A DNA stretch of 6,744 nt from Chitinophagales bacterium (GTDB taxonomy: Bacteria > Bacteroidota > Bacteroidia > Chitinophagales > UBA10324), in the NCBI GenBank assembly GCA_013695775.1, contig JACCZV010000043.1, forward strand, positions 1-6,744. Reading direction: 5' to 3'. The notes beneath the pieces were generated by a model. It was not told the origin of the DNA, made no database searches, and worked only from the letters and a program-made list of their open reading frames with translations. This document shows positions 1 through 6,177 of the stretch, piece by piece. The stretch's first letter is position 1, and each line of letters begins with the position of its first letter. Made by a program: the position numbers and the translations under genes.

Positions 1-49
1 ACTGTTGCGTGTATTGCAGTTACGGAACCGTAAAATATCCATCGATGCA

Positions 50-659
50 ATGAGGAAATTAAAAAACATAACGTTGATATTAGGCTTGTTGCTGCAAATG
101 ATAACAGCCCATGTTTTTGCGCAACACAATCTTATTTTAGGAAACTTCAGCTTGTTTCAAAGCAACGGAAAAGTTTATCTCAACTGGTACATTGTTTCAG
201 GAAGCTCATGCAATGGCATTCAGATTTATCGCTCCACGGATAGTGTAATGTTCACAAGTTGGAAGCATCGAAGGTATTTGCGGCAGCGCCTCCACTGCCG
301 TCAGCTACAATTTTATAGACGATAAGCCCGTGAAGAATAAAGTGAATTATTACCGGCTTGAATTAGGCAACAACGGTTCATCGGAAATTCTATCGGTAGA
401 AATAATTGACATTAGCAACGGTTATCAAATCCGTCCTAATCCGGTTATCGGCAAAGCCAAACTTTATTTTGATAACAACACACATCAAAACCATCTGCTT
501 TACATTTATAATATAATGGGTGTTCAGTTATTTACGGCATCAACCCGTGAAGATTTTTTTGACCTGAACGCCGAAGCTTTTCTTTCGGGAATTTATCTTT
601 TCACCATTATCACCGAAGAAAATCAAATTAAAACCAGCGGCAGGATAATAATTCAGTAA
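50..659 (+). pseudogene. Small secreted protein with T9SS type A sorting domain, split by a frameshift
   Basis: Two adjacent reading frames make up one gene. The first starts at ATG 50 with a signal peptide (basic MRKLK, hydrophobic core, cleavage likely after HVFA, residue 24). It continues through a Fn3-like beta segment (GKVYLNWYI, then IQIYRSTDS) to codon 69. Beyond position 256 that frame turns into unrelated arginine-rich sequence and stops. The frame used by the second half, read back from 258, gives VGSIEGICGS, then a segment ending NFIDDKP, and runs without a stop to 659. It ends in a type A sorting domain (from about 423; PNP at 435-443, then LYIYNIMG, SGIYLF and a basic end). Joined with 2 nt restored, the gene is 612 nt (203 aa), and two cysteines (SSCNG, GICGS) fall in the central domain. 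An in-frame TTG at 5 would lengthen the N-terminus but adds residues before the signal peptide, so ATG 50 is preferred. It is either a recent pseudogene or a sequencing error. Its function beyond export is unknown. Confidence 0.8.
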
Positions 660-698
660 CTGAAATTTTCTTTTCCTCAAAAACATTTTTTCATTTCC

Positions 699-727
699 CT
701 GTCAGGTTTTAAAACTTGCAGCGACTA
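699..727 (+). repeat. 29-bp leader element, copy 1
   Basis: This copy begins CTGTCAGGTTTTAAAACTTG and ends GCGACTA. It matches the copy at 1803-1831 at 26 of 29 positions. The core CAGGTTTT/AAAACTTG is an 8-bp inverted repeat with one G-T wobble and no spacer. It lies 40 nt after the frameshifted gene and about 42 nt before the ATG at 770. It could be a dispersed palindromic repeat, an operator shared with the next gene, or a weak stem at the 3' end of the upstream transcript. No T-run follows it, so a classical terminator is unlikely. Confidence 0.7.
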
Positions 728-769
728 ACCATTTGAATTAATCAAAATTCAAAGCAATATAAACTAACC

Positions 770-1777
770 ATGAGAAAATTATACACCCTTTTAGCAATCG
801 CATTTTTGCTTTCCTGCCAACTTGCATTTTCACAAGTAGCGAAAAAAATTGTGGTAGAACATTTCACCAATACCAATTGCAGCGTTTGTGCATCAAGAAA
901 CCCTGGGTTCTACACCAACCTCAATAGCCAAGCAGGCGTATTGCATTTAGCAGTTCATCCAAGTGCCCCTTACAGCAGTTGTTTGCTCTATCAACAAAAT
1001 TCAACAGCCAACGATGCACGCACGAATTATTACGGTATTTATGGCGGCACACCTCGTTTGGTAATTAACGGAGTGGTAATTTCTTCTTCTGCAGATTATT
1101 CAAGCAGTTCCATTTTTACGCCTTACCAATCCTTAACCTCTCCCGCAAGCATCCTGATTGTTCAGCAAAAATTTGGAACCGATTCAGTCAGAGCTACCGT
1201 CATTATTAAAACAGAAGCACCGCATGCATTAGGTGATCTATCACTGTTTGTGGCACTTGCTGAAGACACCGTATTTTATACCGGCACTAATGGAGAAGAT
1301 CAACACTACGATGTGTTCCGGAAATCACTAAGCAGTACCACGGGAACATCGGTGGCATTGCCTGCCGCCGTTGGTGATTCAATAATGCTCACCTTCTCTT
1401 CTCCTTCCAATAGTATTTGGAATTTTTCAAGAATATACACGTTAGCCATTTTACAGGAAACAAGTTCTAAAAATCTTGTTCAGGCAGAAGCCGTTTCACC
1501 TTCGGCGGACGTGGCAGCAACAGGTATTAACGAAAACATAAAGCAAATTACCGCATCAATTTTCCCTAACCCGGTTGATAATCTTTTTACCATTCAGTTA
1601 GGCGAATCATCCGATGCAATCATTACGCTTACGGATATTGACGGAAAATTAATTATGCAACAAGCAGTTTCGCAAAGCCAATTTCAGTTTGATATTTCTT
1701 CATTGCCAAAAGCAACTTATCTGCTAAACATTAAAACAGAAAAAGGAGAATTCAGTCAAAAAATTATTAAGCGATAA
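770..1777 (+). CDS. Omp28-family exported protein with thioredoxin-like fold and T9SS type A sorting domain
   Basis: This 335-aa protein starts with a signal peptide (MRKLYTLLAI core; cleavage probably after AFS, residue 21). LLSC at 13-16 weakly resembles a lipobox, but the following QLAFSQ favours ordinary signal peptidase I cleavage. Residues 26-105 look thioredoxin-like: KIVVEHFTNTNC strand and helix start, a redox-type CSVC (C37, C40), and GTP at 93-95 in the cis-proline position before a strand (RLVING). This arrangement is typical of the Omp28-related family named from the Porphyromonas gingivalis 28-kDa outer membrane protein. Residues 125-245 form a beta-rich domain that includes FVALAEDTVFY. 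Residues 262-335 are a T9SS type A sorting domain (FPNPVDN, then ITLTDIDGK, then ATYLLNI, ending KIIKR), so surface export or secretion is expected. Redox activity is inferred from CxxC only. The gene follows a 29-bp leader element and lies in the same direction as its neighbours; separate or joint transcription cannot be told. Confidence 0.88.
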   Translation: MRKLYTLLAIAFLLSCQLAFSQVAKKIVVEHFTNTNCSVCASRNPGFYTNLNSQAGVLHLAVHPSAPYSSCLLYQQNSTANDARTNYYGIYGGTPRLVINGVVISSSADYSSSSIFTPYQSLTSPASILIVQQKFGTDSVRATVIIKTEAPHALGDLSLFVALAEDTVFYTGTNGEDQHYDVFRKSLSSTTGTSVALPAAVGDSIMLTFSSPSNSIWNFSRIYTLAILQETSSKNLVQAEAVSPSADVAATGINENIKQITASIFPNPVDNLFTIQLGESSDAIITLTDIDGKLIMQQAVSQSQFQFDISSLPKATYLLNIKTEKGEFSQKIIKR

Positions 1778-1802
1778 GTTTTCTAAAAAAAATTCGAACA
1801 GT

Positions 1803-1831
1803 CTGTCAGGTTTCAAAACTTGATGCGACTA
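1803..1831 (+). repeat. 29-bp leader element, copy 2
   Basis: This is the second copy of the element at 699-727, beginning CTGTCAGGTTTCAAAACTTG and ending GCGACTA; it differs at three positions. Its palindrome is TCAGGTTT-CA-AAACTTGA, an 8-bp stem with one G-T wobble, so the stem is kept although the centre base changed. It lies 26 nt after the Omp28-family gene and about 44 nt before the ATG at 1875, close to the same spacing as copy 1. The equal spacing argues for a leader or operator role, but a dispersed repeat remains possible. Confidence 0.7.
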
Positions 1832-1874
1832 TTTAACGAAATCAAATTTAACAAACACTTTAAAAATTAAACAA

Positions 1875-2609
1875 ATGAAAAGGAAAATTATTATCGCAGC
1901 AGTTGTTATCGCCATTGGCGCTTTTGCATTCACAAAATTCTTATCAAGCGAAAAAGCAAATGCATCGCCATCCGAAAAAATTACTGCTTCACCAATGGAT
2001 GATATGAACGGTTGGTCTGAAGCTTCCAAGATGGCTGTTATGACGATGAAAAAAACTTACGGAGAACCCGCCGAAAAAACTTCGACAATGATGGTGTGGA
2101 ATAATACCGGTCAATGGAAAAAAACCGTTGTGTATGCAAAAGAATTCAAGCACGATTTTCCGATGCCGCACACCGATGTGATGCAACAGTGGATTGATTA
2201 CAATGTGCCGGCTGAAAAATTTGATGACCTTGCCATGTATGACGGCAGCGTAGTTTGCAACCGTACCAACGGTGAAATATCAGCGCGATGTGACAAAGAA
2301 GGAGCAAATTTTCTCGCCATCAATCTTGCCAACGATATTATTAAAGGAAATAAGGATGTTAAAACCGCCAGAGATTTTTACGCTACATCCATTAAAGAAT
2401 TTATAAACGGAGGCAAGCCTGCTTACATGCAGAAACTCCAATTTGACGTTGCAAACGGCAACACAGCCGATGCCGACAAAGCATCATCCATCATTACGGA
2501 CGCCGACATGATGAAAGCAAAAAAGATGAATGAGATGATGGAAAAAGAAATGATGATGCCTGCTCACGGTGAAAAAGGACATGTTTGCACACCTGAATGT
2601 AAGAAGTAA
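1875..2609 (+). CDS. Unrecognised exported or membrane-anchored protein with Met-rich C-terminus
   Basis: I do not recognise a named family for this 244-aa protein. Residues 1-22 are a basic start (MKRK) followed by a hydrophobic segment (IIIAAVVIAIGAFAFT). There is no good cleavage site, so it may be a signal anchor with the rest in the periplasm. Residues 48-180 look like a compact domain, with KKTYGEPAEKTSTMMVW, PMPHTDVMQQWIDY, then a region with C128 and C139 (VVCNRTNGE, ARCDKEG) and an amphipathic helix (INLANDIIKGN). The distance between the two cysteines would allow a disulfide. Residues 209-228 are a charged helix with eight methionines, followed by H231, H236 and a terminal CTPECKK (C238, C242). 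Met, His and Cys together at a C-terminus can bind soft metals such as copper, but this is inference only. The start at 1875 is the first ATG and gives the membrane segment. The gene carries the second leader element upstream and is closed by the terminator at 2629. Confidence 0.78.
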   Translation: MKRKIIIAAVVIAIGAFAFTKFLSSEKANASPSEKITASPMDDMNGWSEASKMAVMTMKKTYGEPAEKTSTMMVWNNTGQWKKTVVYAKEFKHDFPMPHTDVMQQWIDYNVPAEKFDDLAMYDGSVVCNRTNGEISARCDKEGANFLAINLANDIIKGNKDVKTARDFYATSIKEFINGGKPAYMQKLQFDVANGNTADADKASSIITDADMMKAKKMNEMMEKEMMMPAHGEKGHVCTPECKK

Positions 2610-2628
2610 TAAGAAAATTTAATTCGTT

Positions 2629-2668
2629 AATCGGGGGTTGTCTCAAAAACAACCCCCGATTTTATTTT
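2629..2668 (+). terminator. Intrinsic terminator after the Met-rich protein gene
   Basis: A perfect 13-bp stem has arms AATCGGGGGTTGT (2629-2641) and ACAACCCCCGATT (2649-2661), with a 7-nt loop CTCAAAA, and is followed by the T-rich TTATTTT. It begins 20 nt after the stop at 2609. On the opposite strand the stem is not followed by a continuous T-run, so it should act mainly on plus-strand transcripts. The stretch from 2669 to 2769 shows no gene or clear signal. Confidence 0.9.
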
Positions 2669-2769
2669 ATAACAATTAACTCACGTTACGGACTTGAAAA
2701 ACCGGGGAGCGTTTACAGGCTGAACTGAATGAAATATAAATATGTGGATACAATTGATTTCCTTATAGA

Positions 2770-2907
2770 TTAATACTTACCTATATCTATTCCTCCAAAT
2801 ATGCAAATACCTTTTAATATAAGAATTTTATCCATGTTTCTCGCCGTTGTTTGTCTTCGCCAAGCCATTAGCCGAGCCAGTCCAATAACTGCAAGACACC
2901 ACTTCAT
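2770..2907 (-). pseudogene. Remnant of a second LiaF-like gene: 3' end only
   Basis: On the minus strand a 45-codon frame from ATG 2907 ends at the stop 2770-2772. Its last 20 residues (DKILILKG ... FGGIDIGKY) match the last 20 of the neighbouring LiaF-like protein (DKILILRG ... FGGIDIRSY) at 14 positions. At DNA level, 2767-2839 aligns without gaps to 2924-2996 at about 50 of 73 positions by eye, including the bases around the stop. Upstream of about 2835 the similarity ends abruptly, and the first 25 codons (MKWCLAVIGL ...) match nothing in the neighbour. This looks like the tail of a former tandem paralogue whose body was deleted. Differences that mostly preserve the protein suggest an old duplication rather than a recent copy. 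An expressed 45-aa peptide is possible but less likely. Confidence 0.7.
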
Positions 2908-2926
2908 AAAAAAAATGTTTTAGAGA

Positions 2927-3652
2927 TTAATAACTGCGAATGTCAATGCCGCCAAATACCGAAGTTCCTCTTAAAATTAGTATCTTATCTGCATTTACAG
3001 CAACCGCTTGAATATTGCGTTTATCTTCAATTCCGCCAAAGACAGTTATCATTTCTGATTTAATATTCCAATGAGGAGGCATGATGAGTTTGGTGCCCCC
3101 TACCACCTGGGTTATATTAAGTTCAATTCTTCCACTTATATCTGCCTGGCTTAAGTCGAGATCAATTCCCCCAAAAATACTGGTCACGTTGCCTCCCTTA
3201 AAATCTTTAGATAGAATCACTTTTCGGACACCTCCAATAAAGGAAATCTCATCCAAGTATTCGTCCTTCGAATTGCCTGCAATTCCATATTCATGATTTG
3301 CAATGACTTCTGATCTTTGATTGCCTGCTTTATTAGGGTTGAGTATGATCCATAAGCCAATTACAATCAGGGCAATTGGCAATGCATAATACCGGATTGA
3401 AAAATCAGGAAAAAGATCACCCATCAAAAAAATACTTCCTATCATCACCAGTATGAGCCAGGAAGGGTTTCTAAAATTCTGTTGTACTCCAATAATGAGC
3501 CCGACTGCAATGAGCAAAGTCTTCCAGCTAAATAGCCAGTGAGGCAGGGGCATTACAAGCCTTTGAAAGATCAGAATGCAGCCAATTGTGAGAAGGAGCA
3601 ATCCTAATAAAAAGCGTCCGTTATTGTTTTTTTGAACTCGATTATTTTCCAT
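2927..3652 (-). CDS. LiaF-like membrane protein (cell-wall-active antibiotic response family)
   Basis: With the start at 3652 (MENNRVQKNN) this protein is 241 aa. Four hydrophobic segments follow one another: about 12-32 (RFLLGLLLLTIGCILIF), 42-56 (SWKTLLIAVGLIIGV), 64-78 (SWLILVMIGSIFLM) and 89-104 (ALPIALIVIGLWIIL). This is the LiaI/LiaF-type membrane region. A linker of about 30 residues leads to a beta-rich C-terminal domain with repeated glycine pairs: FIGG (138-141), FGG (160-162), VVGG (183-186), FGG (205-207) and FGG (233-235), roughly 21-28 residues apart, as in LiaF C-terminal domains. In Bacillus subtilis, LiaF restrains the LiaRS envelope-stress system. Bacteroidota relatives often have no such partner next to them, and none is seen here, so the role is inferred. 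A longer reading from ATG 3679 would overlap the promoter at 3668-3698 and adds nine poorly fitting residues. A partial second copy of the 3' end lies just downstream. Confidence 0.88.
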   Translation of the reverse strand: MENNRVQKNNNGRFLLGLLLLTIGCILIFQRLVMPLPHWLFSWKTLLIAVGLIIGVQQNFRNPSWLILVMIGSIFLMGDLFPDFSIRYYALPIALIVIGLWIILNPNKAGNQRSEVIANHEYGIAGNSKDEYLDEISFIGGVRKVILSKDFKGGNVTSIFGGIDLDLSQADISGRIELNITQVVGGTKLIMPPHWNIKSEMITVFGGIEDKRNIQAVAVNADKILILRGTSVFGGIDIRSY

Positions 3653-3667
3653 GAATGGACTTTTCGC

Positions 3668-3698
3668 CAAAAGTAGCATTGCGGATACGTATTGCCAA
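3668..3698 (-). promoter_or_regulatory. Predicted Bacteroidota-type promoter of the LiaF-like gene
   Basis: Read on the minus strand, TTG (3698-3696) and TACTTTTG (3675-3668) are separated by 20 nt. This fits the Bacteroidota sigma-A pattern of TTG at -33 and TAnnTTTG at -7. Transcription would start near 3661-3663, only about 10 nt before ATG 3652, giving a very short leader. That placement supports the 3652 start, because an ATG at 3679 would lie inside the promoter. Confidence 0.6.
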
Positions 3699-3848
3699 AG
3701 GAGTTAAGCCGGTATATAAATCTACGGTCAGACGCCTGATTGCAGTTATATTCCCGAAAATGGCTGTTCATGAATCAGTCAAACCCATAATAAATTGGGG
3801 AGTAACTAAAAACTATTGCAGATCCGTGAAGGTCTACCAGACCAGTAG

Positions 3849-5948
3849 CTACTTAATAAATACTGCTCTTTTAGTTTCGGAAACATTTGCTGTTTCAAAT
3901 TTGATAAGGTAAAGCCCATTGCTTTCATTAGAAGGAATCCAGGTATGTTGATAGATACCTTGTGAATATGTGCCATCCATTAATACCTGTATCAACCTTC
4001 CATCCAAATCATAAACTTTCAAGGAGCAATCGCCTGGGGCAGCCATCTCACACCGAATATAAAGCTCTTGAGAGAAAGGATTTGGATATACAAATACATT
4101 GTTATTTATAATTTCAATTTGTCCTCCGCTGGTCGTTTGAAAAGCTATCTCAACTTCTACTGAGTCGCCGTAAACAATTACGTCAGGGATGGTAACAAGT
4201 CCTCCATTATATGTGATGGTTCCGGATTGTATAATCTGTCCTTTATAAGTCACGGTCCAGTTTAACAAATCCCCTTCAGCAGGGTGGAACTGTTGAAGAC
4301 CACGCGGGGTTACATCTGCTTCACAGGATTTTGGTGCTTCATAAATCTCTCCCGATTTAAGCACCAGATCTCTTAAAAAGAGGGTAACTTTCCAATAAGA
4401 AGGTTCGTCCTCCGGGTCATTTTTGTAATCTAAAAATCCATTTATAGATCCAAATGCTGCACCGTCACCAGCATGGCCATTCCCATAATCTTCATTGGCT
4501 GTGCAATTGGAAAATGCTGGATATGAAACGTTCTTTCGATAACGTAAGTAATCAAAGTTGTTATCCCCCCAGGTACCATTTTCCCCTGCATGATTTCTGC
4601 CATCGTAAAAATAGTATCCTCCAATATTATTGCTATTGATTGAGTCGTAGTATATGGGTTTCTCTGTCCACCCTATAAGAGTATCGTATTTGCCATTTAT
4701 ACTATAGATCATCGGAAAATTCTTCTCGCTGAAGGTATGAGAGATCCATTCACCGTTTAATAAGTCGTAGGTAAGGTATCCGAGATTGGTCATCAGGTTA
4801 CTATTTATTGTTCCTAAACGGCGGTCTCCTGATTCGCGGTTGGGCTTGTTTTGATTTAAGGAGCAATAAGGATTATAATCCTGATCAAAAGCTAAGTTAA
4901 AGCTGCCTGAGCTGAGTTTAACTGCTGCTATGCTCTCCGGATAGGTCATAGCATAAAAGAATGCTCCAATAGCTCCGAAAGAATTTCCTTCCAGATAAAT
5001 GCGGTTGCTGTCGACCGGAAATTTTTGTTTGGCCCATTCAATAATACGTGTCAGCCTTTGCTGGCTAAAGTTGTAATTAATACCAGATGTAAGTGGTTCC
5101 TGATTATTAAGTTCGTCATAAATATCAAAGTTTTCATTCGCTCCCCACCAGCCGGATGTATTTCCACTCGGGAAATTATCTTCAGGACAAATAGTTATCT
5201 CTGACTCATCTGCCATGGATATACTTTCTAAAAAATCTGAGCCTCCCGGATGGAAACGCATTTTCAAAGGATAATCATCTGAAGCTGTAACATTTTTGTG
5301 CAAGGCGAAATCTAAAGCAATAAAGCCAGCTTTATTCATGAGAGGTTGACCAATAGCATATTTCATGCTCATAAAAGTGGTATAAATATCTACAGTTAAA
5401 GCGTTTATAATGCGGGTTTGCTGATATACAGGGTAAGGAGCCGCAACAACCTCTATAATTGGATTTAGCAGCGAATTAACGCCCGGCATCACCGCATTGT
5501 TTTCTATTCCATCTTCTATTGAAGTTACTGCATAATAATAATTTCCTGTGGCCAGAGTAGTTGCAACAAATAAACCTTTATTAGCAGAAAGTGGGGGTGA
5601 ACCGGAATCTATAACTAGATAAACCTCAGTCTGATCATGTGTTGATAAGTTATAATCTTTTGCAGAGTTTCCATTAGTATAACCCAGATATTCAGCTTGT
5701 TCTAAATTGTCGGATGAGGTAATTGGATTTTCGGAACGATACATTTTATAATAAATGGATGTATCAGATAAATTTTGCCAGGTAAGAAAAGTCTGCCCAT
5801 GCTTGTGAAAGCCGTTGAGATTAGATAAAGGTTTGTGAAGCGAGCCATCAGAAAAATTCAACTCATGATAAATGCTGCCATATCCATTAATATTTATGGT
5901 AGCGAGAATTAAGGACAGCAATAGAGCAATAGGAAATCTGGTAAACAA
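3849..5948 (-). CDS. Secreted serine esterase/hydrolase (alpha/beta hydrolase) with T9SS type A sorting domain
   Basis: This 699-aa protein opens with a signal peptide (MFTRFPIALLLSLILATI; cleavage near residue 22-24). Residues 46-150 resemble a fibronectin type III domain (QTFLTWQNL, YYKMYRSENP, YYYAVTSIEDG). The catalytic part spans about 175-530. RFHPGG (231-236) fits an oxyanion-hole strand, GNSFG (321-325) is a GxSxG elbow with Ser323 as nucleophile, and NGKYDTLIG (Asp422) and DGRNHAGENG (His453) are plausible triad partners in the right order. This layout is like PHB-depolymerase or feruloyl/acetyl-esterase type alpha/beta hydrolases; the substrate cannot be read from the sequence. Residues 535-615 form a beta-rich linker domain, and 618-699 are a T9SS type A sorting domain (VFVYPNPFS, LKVYDLDGRL, SNGLYLIKF, ending RAVFIK). 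It should be secreted or held on the cell surface. It lies in the same direction as the LiaF-like gene, but 196 bp and a separate promoter part them. No strong terminator follows the stop. Confidence 0.85.
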   Translation of the reverse strand: MFTRFPIALLLSLILATININGYGSIYHELNFSDGSLHKPLSNLNGFHKHGQTFLTWQNLSDTSIYYKMYRSENPITSSDNLEQAEYLGYTNGNSAKDYNLSTHDQTEVYLVIDSGSPPLSANKGLFVATTLATGNYYYAVTSIEDGIENNAVMPGVNSLLNPIIEVVAAPYPVYQQTRIINALTVDIYTTFMSMKYAIGQPLMNKAGFIALDFALHKNVTASDDYPLKMRFHPGGSDFLESISMADESEITICPEDNFPSGNTSGWWGANENFDIYDELNNQEPLTSGINYNFSQQRLTRIIEWAKQKFPVDSNRIYLEGNSFGAIGAFFYAMTYPESIAAVKLSSGSFNLAFDQDYNPYCSLNQNKPNRESGDRRLGTINSNLMTNLGYLTYDLLNGEWISHTFSEKNFPMIYSINGKYDTLIGWTEKPIYYDSINSNNIGGYYFYDGRNHAGENGTWGDNNFDYLRYRKNVSYPAFSNCTANEDYGNGHAGDGAAFGSINGFLDYKNDPEDEPSYWKVTLFLRDLVLKSGEIYEAPKSCEADVTPRGLQQFHPAEGDLLNWTVTYKGQIIQSGTITYNGGLVTIPDVIVYGDSVEVEIAFQTTSGGQIEIINNNVFVYPNPFSQELYIRCEMAAPGDCSLKVYDLDGRLIQVLMDGTYSQGIYQHTWIPSNESNGLYLIKFETANVSETKRAVFIK

Positions 5949-5982
5949 AGAATTTATGATTGTGCATAAGTGAAAACAATGT

Positions 5983-5995
5983 ATGCAAGTTGCAT
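5983..5995. promoter_or_regulatory. Perfect 13-bp palindrome upstream of the esterase gene
   Basis: ATGCAA-G-TTGCAT is a perfect inverted repeat with a one-base centre. It lies 35 bp upstream of the esterase start (5948) in the divergent gap, where a minus-strand promoter would be expected. It could be an operator for a dimeric regulator. No close TAnnTTTG match was found for the esterase gene, and a 6-bp arm can occur by chance in AT-rich DNA. Confidence 0.3.
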
Positions 5996-6032
5996 TAAAT
6001 TATTTTAGCAATTAAATTTTTGTTTTAGTTAT

Positions 6033-6062
6033 TTGAATGTAGATACACTAAAATACCTTTTG
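6033..6062 (+). promoter_or_regulatory. Weak candidate promoter for the beta-propeller gene
   Basis: TTG (6033-6035) is followed after 18 nt by TACCTTTTG (6054-6062). This is one base longer than the TAnnTTTG consensus. Transcription from here would give a leader of about 110 nt before ATG 6178. The rest of the 229-bp divergent gap is AT-rich with no other clear signal. Confidence 0.25.
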
Positions 6063-6177
6063 ACTATTCCTCCAATGAATTTTAATCTTAATTTAAAATT
6101 TAATAAAAGGTAGGTCTATATTAGTTGGTCATATACCTAATTATTTGATTTCTAATTTTACGCCCAATAATCTCTTT

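Noticed and set aside
330..659. Separate gene starting at GTG 330
   Set aside because: Coding sequence in this frame extends back to 258 and continues the upstream protein, so the GTG is an internal codon of one broken gene.
716..734. Possible promoter TTG with TAACCATTTG before the Omp28-family gene
   Set aside because: The -7 part has four bases instead of two between TA and TTTG, and the distance to TTG is too short.
1829..2186. Minus-strand open frames across the start of the Met-rich protein gene
   Set aside because: They are antisense shadows of a well-supported plus-strand gene, with no signal of their own.
2634..2648. GGGTTGTCTCAAAA resembling the terminal repeat of some insertion sequences
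   Set aside because: It is fully explained as one arm and the loop of a terminator; there is no transposase, partner repeat or target duplication nearby.
3831..3843. Inverted repeat GGTCT-ACC-AGACC just after the esterase stop, as a terminator
   Set aside because: The stem is only 5 bp and, on the minus strand, is followed by TTCACGGATC rather than a T-run.
3655..3912. Plus-strand open frame of 85 codons between the two minus-strand genes
   Set aside because: It overlaps the promoter and start of the LiaF-like gene and the sorting-domain end of the esterase gene, and its product shows no recognisable domain or signal peptide.
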